Shown: positions 53,944-63,990 of the stretch, piece after piece
Layout of the letters: the number at the start of each line of letters is the position of its first letter
Position numbering within the stretch: position 1 is the stretch's first letter
NCBI RefSeq assembly: GCF_943734655.1
Contig: NC_071355.1
Coordinates: forward strand, 236,806,027 to 236,870,026
From: Sabethes cyaneus
Lineage: Eukaryota > Arthropoda > Insecta > Diptera > Culicidae
DNA length: 64,000 nt
Direction: 5' to 3'
The notes under the pieces: model-generated
The model's input: the letters and a program-made list of their open reading frames with translations, nothing else
The model's database searches: none
Told to the model about the DNA's origin: nothing
Position numbers and translations under genes: made by a program

Positions 53944-54552
53944 GAAAGTGACTATAAAAGAGACATTCCAGGATTTCATTGTCATTCGAACAGTATTCGC
54001 CGTTCGAACTTCGGATGTTATTAATTTGATGATCTTTGGATTTTGACAGTATTTTATTAAGTCGACTTGCCTCTCCGAAACTCGACACGTTGCTGCAGAA
54101 CCTGTGCCAGCTCGTGCGTATTGAAGATCGTAGCCCGCTTGAATGGCTCCACGCCATCCCTACGACGTCCATCCCAGGCTCTCCTGCATCGTTTCTTTAG
54201 TTCCGCGAGAGGAGAGTTCCACCATTATGTTCCTCTAGTCGTTTTAATAGATTTTAGCGGGCAAGCTTCTTTCAAAAGCTTCCGCAATTAAAGTTGTTGT
54301 GATATCTACAGCCACATCCAAGTCGATCGATGACTCAATCGTCGGTTCGAATCCTTGAAATTTCGTCGCGAGTTCCTCCTCAAAGAGTTCCCAGTCGGGA
54401 AATCTCGGTTTGCGAAAAGGAGATACCTAAATGACCAAAATATATAGAGCAATGATCAGCTATTGGTGTTTCATTTGAAACATGCCATTGTGCCAACTCA
54501 TGACTGATCCTGTTAGAGCAGAGTGTTATATCTCACACTTTCTCTCTACCAG
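53944..54552 (-). pseudogene. LOA ORF2 fragment, second copy
   Basis: This minus-strand text corresponds to 31736-32385 of the larger LOA element, from the endonuclease end to ahead of the RT. It reads ARTSWHRFCSNVSSFGEASR, then LNKILSKSKDHQINNIRSSN and GEYCSNDNEILECLFYSHF, with stops and a frameshift elsewhere. Both edges are abrupt, with a mariner relic on one side and the CACAGTGG-ended element on the other. No poly-A-like tail is seen. Confidence 0.85.
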
Positions 54553-54865
54553 CTCGTTAACCGGCTAGCCACGGTCGCCATGACCGATAACAAAATAGAT
54601 GACGACATGGTCTTCAGCTTTATCGTGCTGATCAACTGCTTCTTCATTTTGCCTACGAAACTATTGGAGCCGATGCTCCGTTTGAGGTTCACCCAAAAAT
54701 TTTGTATCGGTCGCAGCTGGGGGACCTCCAGTGATCTCTTGGCCTAAGGGGCTGAGGTCAGGTCCGACCAAAGGACCACATCGTCCTTCGTGTAATTCTT
54801 CTTAAAATGTCCATTTTGTCCAGGTACTTCTTCACCATTTGGCCGGTTACTCCGATCTATCGACG
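54553..54865 (-). pseudogene. Mariner transposase relic, third copy, part 1
   Basis: The minus strand reads MVKKYLDKMDIFKKNYTKDD-like text (as KNYTKDDVVLWSDLTSAP), with WSD where intact copies have WPD. It continues with remnants of LRSIGSNSFVGK and ISTIKLK. It is collinear with the C-terminal half of the copy at 29200-36000. The element at 54866-55685 has inserted in it, and the relic continues at 55691. Confidence 0.7.
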
Positions 54866-55685
54866 CACAGTGGGACGGATCAAAAATAGTGAGACATAAG
54901 TAACAGCATGGAAACCTTAAGATCAACTAGTTTTTCACAAAAAAAAAAACAATTGACATAAGCATTGACAGGTTTTGTATCTGGTCACCAGATTACCGTT
55001 ACAAAATTTGCTGATTTAATTCAGAGAACATGCGAAAGCGGTACAAAACTACTGTTTCCATAGTTTTCAGCTATAAAAACTATTGCCCTCATGATAACTT
55101 TTCTCAAATGTTCCGACCTAAGTTGTACATGGTGGGATACATCATAAATTGATTCACAGAAAACAAGTAAGATTAGCTGCTCATAGCTGCTTTCCCCCGA
55201 GATATACCCCCTTAAAATTACATGTAAAAATTAAAAAACCAGTGATAACTTCTAAACGGAAAAGGATATAGCTCTATTATCTTCGACGAAAATGTGCAAT
55301 TGAATGTGAATAATAATTTCTTAGAACATTTGTAAAGCAAACGAAGCGTTATTAAAGAGCTGAATTGAAAAACTGTTTTAAGGGTGTCCTCAAGAGTTTG
55401 GCCCTAAAACTTCTTTCGTGTAAGAGATAGAAATCTTCAATATTCAACAAAGTTTCTCGAAAATAGTTTAACTACAACTATTCTGTGGGTAGCAATCATT
55501 TCTGAATTAAAATATAGAAAATATTTTTTGTATCGGATTAGGGCCACCTTAATGTCCAAATATTTTTTCACCACTAGAAAGTGCTTTTTGAATGAAGAAA
55601 CTTTTCTGAAGCAACTATTACGCTATGTCTTACGGTTTCGATGCTATTACTTATGTCTCACTATTTTTGAGCCCGTCCCACTGTG
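54866..55685. mobile_element. 820-bp Transib-like element, CACAGTGGGACGG ends
   Basis: Both ends read CACAGTGGGACGG inward. The arms match for about 52 bp, through CAAAAATAGTGAGACATAAG to GAAACC. The pentamer CGACG is duplicated exactly at 54861-54865 and 55686-55690. CACAGTG-type ends with a 5-bp GC-rich duplication of CGnCG type are the published hallmark of Transib. No transposase is encoded, so the element is non-autonomous. It sits inside a mariner relic. Confidence 0.85.
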
Positions 55686-55690
55686 CGACG

Positions 55691-55900
55691 GTCTGCACTA
55701 TACGGTCGCACAGCATCGTCGGGCGCTAGAACCAGTGTTCGACGCATTAGGTTTTTTTTTTCAAAAGTGAGAGGAATTTGTAAATGCCGGATCGGCCTAT
55801 CCGGCGGATATGAAGCTGGCAGTACGAACAGAGATACGAGCGTAGTTGCTTGACTGCTGTCGCCATGGCTGATGCAAATCAACTGCTAATGCGAGCACAC
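55691..55900 (-). pseudogene. Mariner relic, third copy, part 2
   Basis: GCAAATCAACTGCTAATGCG and GTAGTTGCTTGACTGCTGTC near 55840-55890 parallel GCAAATCAACTGGCAAGTGG and GCAGTTGTTTGACGG near 35940-35990 of the second mariner. The GGATCGGCCTATCCGGCGGA-like text near 55790 parallels 35870. No intact frame remains. Confidence 0.6.
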
Positions 55901-55919
55901 ATTTCACGTGTAGGGGGAC

Positions 55920-56885
55920 ATGTCTATAATGTGGCACAGGTGGGCAATACGCCCTAGCTCGTTTATTCCCAAACTTGCACAAATTAAAATGCGAAACTAA
56001 TGAGAAACTTTAAAATTTGATGAAAACAGCCTACTATGCAAGTTTGACAGTTGTCACTGGCTGTCAACCCAAAACAAAAGTAAATTTGTTTTTTAACAGA
56101 TTCGGATGTAATTCTTTGCATCGTTTCTGTAAGCTTTTTTGTGGGTAAAATCTGTAAATATCCTGTTGTTGCGATTCGATTGCGTAAAGTGAAGCTCTAA
56201 AGCATTATCTCAGGCGAAAAACCGGTGGCTCTTAGTTTGTTTAATTATTTAATATTTTTCCCGGCATATCGTATGCGGCCAATATGCCCCACTTGCGACG
56301 GTGCAATATGCCCCATTGCAGATGAGGGTTTAAATACAGATAAATAGATATTAGATAGGCTATTGGCCACTATTAGCCTCAGTTAGTATTGTACAATAAA
56401 AGTGCTAGGAATAATTTATCAACCACGTCAAAATTCCAGTTAAACTGCAGATTACTTAACAAAGTGGGGTAATATGCCCTACTTGCAGTATAATATGCCC
56501 CATGTAGAAAAGAAAGGCTATCCCAGGAGACCGACACGAGGTTTAATTTATGTGAAAATACAATATTTTGACAATATCTAAGATAGTTTAACTTTCTACA
56601 AAATAGAGTAAACATATCAATTGCACAACTGCTTAAAGCACAACGTGGAGTGTATTGTACTGCAGCTGGGGCATATTGCCCGCATAGACGGGAAACCCAC
56701 ACTTTAGACGCCATTTTTAAATAATTCGTAGTATTTTTATCCCACAATATTAAAGGAAGTAAACAGTTGTAATTGATTTTCAACTAGAAAAATAACATAT
56801 ATTCGTTATTATAACGTTAAAATCTTGGGAAGCCCTTTTGAAATGTATCCATTTATTCTTAAGGGGGGGCACATTATACTACATT
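55920..56885. mobile_element. Element with repeated AATATGCCCC motif
   Basis: The phrase AATATGCCCCACTTGC or its inverse recurs at least five times (near 56281, 56309, 56468, 56490 and 56664). The outer edges are CTATAATGTGGCACAGG near 55925 and, inward from the right, GTATAATGTGCCCCCCC near 56868, an imperfect inverted repeat. A tandem internal motif in both orientations suggests multiple transposase sites. No protein is encoded. Confidence 0.5.
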
Positions 56886-57475
56886 ACCTTATATTTGCGT
56901 CTCTCCAATAGCCTCCAGCAAACCCTACACACTTCGAAAAAATCTTGTTGTTTTACGTCTTCTGACCTGCACATAAATGGAACATCGTAAAGCATATAAA
57001 ATTACGTGTGAAGTCACTTAAAGGCTTGTTTATTACGTGTGGATTTTTGTAAAAATATATCTTTAAAGACGGGTAAGGCTATTTACGTTTTATTTAATGG
57101 AAAAATGCATCGGATTTCAGTTTACGTCGAATGTGAGATTCATTTTTTCGTTCTGTGTACTCTACTGAAGGTGAAGGTGCCATCGCTTGACAACAGTGAA
57201 GGTGTGTTTAGATTGGCAACATATGGCATGCAACTTCACACGGTTTCCAAGCTGTTGGCCGATGTTTCCAAGCAACATGGCAACGTATAACAAATATTCA
57301 GGTGGCAACAGAAGCAACATTGAGCAACAACTTGCAACATGTCACATACCACATGTTGCATTTCACATGTTGCCAAAAAATTGCCCCGTTTAAACGCACC
57401 TTGACGTTCGTTAACTATTTTGACATTTCTTCCAGCAAAGCCATCGAAGTAGCCTAGATACTAGCTTGCAAACTA
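56886..57475. other. Spacer, nothing recognised
   Basis: An 83-codon frame at 57039-57290 has no domain. The phrase GCAACATG/CATGTTGC recurs around 57270-57370, a small local repeat. Confidence 0.35.
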
Positions 57476-57877
57476 TCCAGCTTTCCACGGGCGGTAATGG
57501 TGGCTGATGGGTACAAGTTTCTGAAGGGTACAGTTCGGTTTTGACATTCAATGCAGCAGCGGTTACTGCGGTTACTATGGAAGCCACTACGGTTGTTTGC
57601 CGGTTGATTGGAAAAATGTAAACATTGTTTAGTTTTCGAAGACCAGCCGAAAAGAAATTTAGTTATTCGGAAGCGCATTTTTGTTTGTTTTGAAATATTG
57701 TCACATTGTCCCAATGCAAAGATTATTTCACAAAATGATAGCTAAGAAAGCACAAAAGTTCGCTTCCCTGCAACTAAATTTCTCTTCGGTTGTCTGCAAA
57801 AACTAAACAATTTTTACATTTTTCCGCTCAACCAGCAAACAACCGCAGTGGCAGTAACCGCTCCTGCATTTCAGATT
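57476..57877. mobile_element. Foldback element related to 3379-4001
   Basis: The left side has TCCAGCTTTCCACGGGCGG, GTTACTATGGAAGCCACTAC and AAAAATGTAAACATTGTTTA. The right side has inverse versions, with AAACAATTTTTACATTTTTC and GCAGTGGCAGTAACC. The arms are about 190 bp and flank a short centre near 57690-57740. The right end lacks the last bases. Confidence 0.65.
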
Positions 57878-58355
57878 TTTGATGTTTATACAGGACGTAA
57901 TTTATTCGTCACAGAGCACGGATTGAAACGTTCACTGTTCCATCTTCTGACAGTTTTATGCCACTTTAAGTTTTTTAAATTAGTTTCCTCCCTAAAACTA
58001 GTAAACCAAAGTAAAGTTCCAGAAAATTGCCTCTGAAATCCATTCCGGGTTTGGATCTAAAGTGGAATAAACACATATTTTAGGAGCTATTAGTATCCAT
58101 TGGTGAGTTCTAGAAAGACAACCCACTGATTCTGCGTCCCGGATTGCCTCCGTTCCCGAATAGCCTAGGTTCCGGAATAATTTCATAGTGAAAGCGCCGC
58201 ATATGCCGCATGCCACTTAATAAACAACATCACATCAGGTGTCTCGAAATGTATCAATCAAAGTAAAGCATCAAGGCATATCAAGGAGTCATCAGGAAAG
58301 ATATCGGTACCGGTTCCGGATTCTTCGTGTTCCCCGGGTTCAAATGGCGCGTACC
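57878..58355. other. Spacer, nothing recognised
   Basis: No domain or repeat border recognised. Confidence 0.35.
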
Positions 58356-58515
58356 ATGTCTCGTAGCTATAGCAAAATAACTAATGTGAACGGAGCTATC
58401 CTATATAGCAAAAAGTCATTTGGCATAACGCTGTTTGGTATTATGCCATTCGACATAAATGCCTTTGGCATAATGGTTATTATCAGAAAATAACTTTTTT
58501 TTGGCATAATTGTTA
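58356..58515 (+). repeat. Short tandem TTTGGCATAATG motif
   Basis: Four to six copies of TTTGGCATAA(C/T)G or its inverse TATGCCATTCG lie at 58418-58510. It resembles the motif-array elements at 51866 and 55920 in style but not in sequence. Confidence 0.5.
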
Positions 58516-58667
58516 ATTTAGCTGGATTACGCCGCATTATTGTTTGTCAGGAGCTAATCCATGCGAGGACTAAGGAAAACTAACTCATAGTCGGTAAACC
58601 TAGTGAATCGTCGGTGAGAGGCTGCCCCTCCCGCCTCCCGCCCAGTAGATAGCGTATCCGACGGTGG

Positions 58668-59349
58668 CACAGTGGTCAAATTTTGAAAAAACGCGGACAA
58701 TTGGGTATAGAATGCGTAATTTTTCAAAGGTGGTGTCTTTGGAGAAGTTTAATAATAAAATATAGCGCATATTTCTGCACTACTAGGGTGACCGTGAATT
58801 CACCTATTAAGGTGATACGAACTTTTGTTTTTTTTTTAAATATTATTTCAAAAAAAATTTTTTTCTACAAAAAGTTGCACAGCACATTAAAATAAGCAAC
58901 TTTGCAGAATACATCAACAATCTATTTCTTACCGGTTGTGATATATAATGTGTTAAAAAAAGAGCGCCTAAAAATCAGTTATGTTGAAAAACTTTGCACA
59001 CAATTTTTTTACTGCTTTCAAGTGTTCTACAAAGTTATTCAGTATGCTAAAATACACATTTTCACTGAAGACTGTTTGTCGCTAGGACGCATATTTAATA
59101 AGTTATAAAATAAATAAAAAAAAAATTGCGATATTCAAAAAAACTTTTTGAAAAATAATTTTTTTTTAAATTAGTTAAAAAGCAAAAGTTCATATCACCC
59201 TAATAGGTGAATTCACGGTCACCCTAATAGTGCAGAAAGATGCGTTATATTTTATTATTAAACTTCTCTGAAGACACCACCCTTGAAAAATTACGCATTT
59301 TTTACCCAATTGCTAATGTCCACGTTTTTTTCAAAATTTGACCACTGTG
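58668..59349. mobile_element. 682-bp Transib-like element, CACAGTGGTCAAATT ends
   Basis: Both ends read CACAGTGGTCAAATTTTGAA inward. The arms match for about 165 bp, including GTGTCTT, TTTAATAATAAAATATA and GGGTGACCGTGAATTCACC. GGTGG is duplicated exactly at 58663-58667 and 59350-59354. No transposase is present. The interior is homologous to the interior of the CACTATGG element at 37824-39185, which links the two families. Confidence 0.85.
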
Positions 59350-59354
59350 GGTGG

Positions 59355-60620
59355 GTCACTGATAAACATTCGCGGCCGTCTCACTTTGAGTCACCTAGAT
59401 AAGCGACCATTTGGTCATGAAATGATGTTTGAGAAATTGTGTCAAGTGGTTCCTTATGGCAAATGGCGTTATGTAGCATTAACGCATTACGACTTCCCCC
59501 GGGTGACCTCCGATATGACTACCGTCGATGATTCATTTAAAAAATCAACATATATCAAACGAAGTTCAAACATTTGTTATCTCAAAAAGCAATGTCGCAT
59601 TCCCCCTAGCAACGCCGGCATAACTTCGGGACCAAATGATGTATGGCCATGGTCTGCAGGAATTATGGCACAAGAAGACATTTTCGAGAAAGTTTTAAAA
59701 TTTAGAAAAAGAAACAAAAAATTTATGATCATTTCAGTGAATTTTGCGGTGCTTTTATTGATCTAAACCTTAGAGGGGTTGATTATGTAAAAAGTGCAAC
59801 TTACCAGGTTCATAATGAACTTATTTAAATATAGAAGTTTATATCTAACTCTACTTGTTTACGGTTAACAGTCGACAGAAATGAGCAATGCAATTGAAAT
59901 TAAGTGTGACAATCAGACAGGGATTGTCTTTTTCGTGTTTGTGTTTAGTACAACCGATTCCGATTTGAAATCGGTTGGTTCGTCTTTAAAAATGATCTTT
60001 CATTTAAAATGACCTCAATGACTTCTCGAGTAACATGTTGGGGTTTATTACACACTCAGGCTACGGTGACTTTTATGACCGAAGTTGGACACAATAACTG
60101 TAATGAAAGTGCAACAAAGCTCACGTTGTTTGCTTGGCTCGTTCATTATAACGATTTAGTCCTGCAATTTCAATTGATTACAATTGATTGAATTGAATTG
60201 ATGTTTGTAGGACAAATTTTTGCATACAATGTTTTTACAAAGCAACGAGGAAGACATTGTATGTTGGAAGGATTGATTGATACTGCTCCGATTTGCATTT
60301 ATGGGTTTGCTAAAAATGTCAAAATCAAAATAAATTTTCTCATTTGTACACTGTCTAAGTACGAAAGTGTTTTGCTGTTATATATTTTATTTTCTGCAGC
60401 GATATTGAAAACTTTCAGCCAATATTTCATTTCCTTACATAATAGATAATACTAATAAAATGAATGCATTTTTTATTCTTGCATTTTAACACCAACGAGT
60501 GAATGGATTGACACGCTTTTGTGTAGAGGTATTGTTCTCGGATTAGAGCTAGGTTTCAGCCGAGCAAAACTAAAATTGATAGCAACGCTAATGCATGAAG
60601 CGCGCACCATTAAACTAAAG
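59355..60620. other. AT-rich sequence, nothing recognised
   Basis: A 142-codon plus-strand frame (59338-59766) begins inside the transposon end and has no recognisable domain, so I do not call it. There is no other feature. Confidence 0.4.
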
Positions 60621-62050
60621 CCGACATTTTAACGGTACCGTATAGCATAGCAGCACTAACTTATTGATGGAAAATCTATCCCTTTTCACGAGAATATGCC
60701 AACGCGAGGCCAACGAGGCCCGTGTGTGATGCTGTGCGGATGATGTTGTATGATCGTTCGTAGCATAATTCCCGCGCCTAACCTGTACCCTGTCTGTGCG
60801 ACGCCGTAAAAGTGGGACAACCGTTTTATTTCCTCCCTTGTTGCATATACTACTTATGAGCGCGTCGTTTGGGTGCATTCACAAGAAGACGCTAAGACGT
60901 TTGGATTTTGATTGCAGCAACCGGGTGATAATTTGGGTGGAAATTATCATTCAATCAGCTGGAAAACTTTCGTTTGACGTATTTCGAAAAACTCAGCAAG
61001 CGCAGGATGCTTGGTTGCTATCACGTTACTCTCAGTTAGTGTCACTAACAATATCAGTTTCGCGTAAAATGGCATTTGAGAGAAAAAAAAGTGTAAAACA
61101 TCCCATCGTCATAAGACGACGTCGTACCTTGAATTGCTTTTCCAACAACAACAAAAAACCGAGTCCCTCATCAGCTTTCGATCCAATCAGTTTTAAATGA
61201 CCTTCAATCCGATTTAAGCGATATAATTGATTCCGAACCAACGAATCGATGAAAATCAGTGCTCGAAATGGAATGGTGGCCGGTACGGTACACTACTCGG
61301 AATCGGATCTCTCATCTTCGGTGAAATCATCTACCCGTCGTCCACCCGCCCCGTGCGTTGGTTGTTGCGTTGGCTTCCTCCCTCTCGTCCCAGCAAGTCG
61401 ACCGGCGCGCGACCACCGGGTGGAAATTCCGCAAAGATTTTGTTATTATGGATGCGCTTCTTTTTCTTGCCGTTTTTTTTTTTTCGTCCGCCGAAGAAGC
61501 CACGCAAATCGTCGAGACTGCAATTGTTGTTTGTCCGGCGAGTGTTTGTGTTGTAGATGCCCGCATAGTTATGTATATCGGCTCGCTTGAACATACATAC
61601 GGAGGCATATTCTGTCCGGCATTGGCACCGTTTTGCGAAGTTAATCTTCAGGAACGGCCTTCACCAGACAGCAAAAAAACGGCAGCAGAAGCAGCACCAG
61701 CAGCAGCTGGTTGCTGCAACAAAATAAGAAAACAATAAAAAAAACCTCCCCAGACAATTCGCGCGTGTTCGTGTGTGTGTGTATGTGTGGCTATGCGTGT
61801 GTTTTTACCACCCAGTTTCACCTTCGGTTTTGTGTTGGGCCGAAGAGCAGTTGCGCCAATCGATTTACTGGTTGTCGGTTTGGTGTTGCGGTGGAAAACA
61901 CCTTCGATGAATTCGATTTCCACTGCGAGACCGGAGGTAGAGAGTTTTTTTTCGCGATCATTCTCGAAATGTCAAGGAAAATGATAAATTACGTGTCGAT
62001 TGTTCAAAGCCTGCTTGGATATTTGATGGTTTCGATTGATTCACGTCGTC
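60620..62050 (+). promoter_or_regulatory. GC-rich unique block, candidate 5' exon
   Basis: GC and CpG rise here, and overlapping frames occur on both strands, so coding strand cannot be inferred. A TCAGTTAGTG initiator-like sequence lies at 61031. A GCAGCAGAAGCAGCACCAGC run covers 61682-61701. The 134-codon frame at 60796-61200 and the 126-codon frame at 61358-61738 carry no known domain. The latter contains a hydrophobic MDALLFLAVFFFSS segment that resembles a signal peptide but partly reflects a poly-T run. Function is unknown. Confidence 0.25.
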
Positions 62051-62057
62051 GTTCAGC

Positions 62058-62125
62058 ATAGGGCTGGAGTGGCTCGTGATGTTTCAAGCAGTCAACTCCA
62101 GTCTTGAGTCGGCCTTGGGCCGATC
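62058..62125 (-). mobile_element. RTE 3'-end scrap
   Basis: AGCATAGGGCTGGAGTGGCT and GATGTTTCAAGCA then TCGGCCTTGGGCC match the extreme 3' end of the RTE element at 16071-16138 in the same orientation. A short GTCGTCG run at 62047 stands where the tail would be. Only about 70 bp of element survive. Confidence 0.75.
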
Positions 62126-62457
62126 TTCTTGCTAAACTTTCCGGGTTCTAACTGCTCGAACACCACCCTGTCGCCACCCACGAAATTCAGCGTTATCCGG
62201 TTCCAGGTATCAATTTTCCATTCCATATCCTTATTTTGTTGTTTGCATCCATATACCGAATGTTCCGTATCGAATTTTCTTGGTTGTTCGTGGTCGGTCC
62301 GTTTAGGTGACTTTCCTGTCCACACTAGTGAGTCACGTAATGGTACTACCAACTTGTTTCCTAATTTAGCCGCCTGCTCCAGATCAGCCGTTACCGTGAG
62401 ACGCTCCCACCGTGGACTGCAGATCCAACAAACATTTTTGTTGAATAACAGCTTCAT
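62126..62457 (-). other. Unrecognised minus-strand open frame
   Basis: About 110 codons lie upstream of the RTE scrap on the minus strand, in frame with it. They contain LGNKLVVPLRDSLVWTGKSP, EHSVYGCKQQNKDMEWKIDT and WNRITLNFVGGDRVVFEQLE. The composition is gene-like, with Trp, Cys and mixed charges and no low complexity. I do not recognise the family. It may be an exon or domain of a gene or of another transposon. A start Met is at 62455-62457 but the true start is unknown. Confidence 0.35.
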
Positions 62458-62474
62458 TTAAACAACATTTTAAA

Positions 62475-62995
62475 GGTTATGTTTTATTTGTATGAGGGTC
62501 TCAAACCATCATAAAATAAATTCATGCCTCCAAACAACCCCACATGCCAAATTTGGTACCTTTTGCTTGATTAGTTCTCGAGTTATGAGGAAATTTGCAT
62601 TTCATTTGTATGGGAGGCCCCCCATCCTAAAGAGGGGAAGGATCCTTATCCACCATAGAAAAAAATCGTGCCTTCTGAAACCTCCACATGCCAAATTTGG
62701 TTCCATTGGCTTGATTAGTTCTAGAGTTATGAGGAAATTTGTATTTCATTTGTATGGGAGCCCCCCCCCCCTCTTAGAACAAGGGGTCTCAGTATACCAT
62801 AATAAAATATTTACCTCCAAAAACCCTCACATGCCAAATTTGGTTCCTTTTGCTTGATTAGTTTTCGAGTTTTGAGGAAATTTGTGTTTCATTTGTATAG
62901 GAGCCCCCCTCTTACGCCCTCCTTAAAATTGCTCTCTAACCCACGTACAAAATTGCTGGTCATTTTATCTATCCAATGACATATAAATTGTTCAG
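62475..62995 (+). repeat. Tandem repeat of ~135-bp units
   Basis: Three to four units, each with CATGCCAAATTTGGTTCC then CTTGATTAGTTCTCGAGTTA, GGAAATTTGTATTTCATTTG and TATGGGAGCCCCCC. The order and spacing are conserved but C and G run lengths differ. I associate this text with a common mosquito repeat, but cannot name it. Confidence 0.8.
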
Positions 62996-63696
62996 TTTCG
63001 TTCAGTAGTTCAGTAGTTATTAGCATTTGAAATCTTTCATTCAAACGTTACACATCTATTTTCGTTTTCACAAAGTGCTTCCCAGTCCCAGTATAGTAAA
63101 CAAAGACGTAGTCCTACGTCAAAATGTAACCGTTTCGGTCCCTGGCCTCCAGGTGTGTTTCCGAATATTTAGATGTAGAAAATAAGTGCTACAGATGGCC
63201 ATTCCTCTGTTTGCGGAAAAGTTTATGAGCCTTAAACTGTTATCATTTTTTTCCTATACGAACTCATCACTGCGACCAGTATCGTTGATCTATTATGAAA
63301 TCGCCCGGGTGTTTGCTGTATGACCTGCACTACATTTCTTTTTGCTATAATCGCTATTGATCGAGCGATATGCTTATTGAATTTTATGCGTGCTTGTGTG
63401 TAAATTAATAACCCTTCCTTCAATGCCTTTCTTTACCTTACCCACCTCGCTCTACATGACAGTGCGCAGTCCCTAATTATAGCCATCCCTGACGTGGCAA
63501 AACCAGTGCATTTTACTATAAGAGTCTCATTTTTGCACTGTCAAAAGGCCATATCGGGGTAATATAGAATTCAGCATGCAGGAAGGGCGATGAGGGGCCT
63601 AAGAATAAACCCATGCTAAAGTCACTTTGACATCGAATTGCCTGTTTCTACTAAGATTCGAACCCATGACCATTAGCTATCAAAGCAGTCTTCCGA
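62996..63696. other. Unique-looking sequence, nothing recognised
   Basis: The phrase AAGATTCGAACCCATGACCA at 63653 has a tRNA B-box-like look, but no tRNA or SINE body can be built around it. No other feature is seen. Confidence 0.35.
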
Positions 63697-63990
63697 TTAT
63701 AGGGTGGAAGAATTCACTGGTCGCTGCGTAGCCGTTGATTGGGCTGTAGTTGAAAAATTTGCCCGGTCAACTGTCAGGATAACTCGTTGCTGTTGCTTTC
63801 CCAACGCTATGAAACCGACTTTATGTTCTGCCTTTCTACCGTCACTGTAGTAGATGACATTGCGGCACTTGAATGCAATGTCCGAAATAGAGTCGATTGC
63901 ATGAACCTCCATTCCTCCGGAATTTGGCCACCGAACCTCGTCGCAACTGCCAAATAGACTCTACAGTGGTTCATAGCCTCTTATTCAGCA
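63697..63990 (-). pseudogene. RTE endonuclease scrap at window edge
   Basis: The minus strand reads DEVRWPNSGGMEVHAIDS, then KCRNVIYYSDGRKAEHKVGF and IALGKQQQRVI. This is the first part of the APE-type endonuclease of RTE elements, with E-V-R-W where the catalytic Glu is expected and a KAEHxVGF strand. After RVI the similarity ends and the frame runs to a stop at 63697. The 5' side may continue beyond the window. Confidence 0.7.

Noticed and set aside
59338..59766. 142-codon plus-strand frame
   Set aside because: It starts inside the end of the Transib-like element and shows no recognisable domain.
63650..63690. B-box-like GATTCGAACCCATGACC, possible tRNA or SINE
   Set aside because: No acceptor stem, A box or SINE body can be built around it on either strand.
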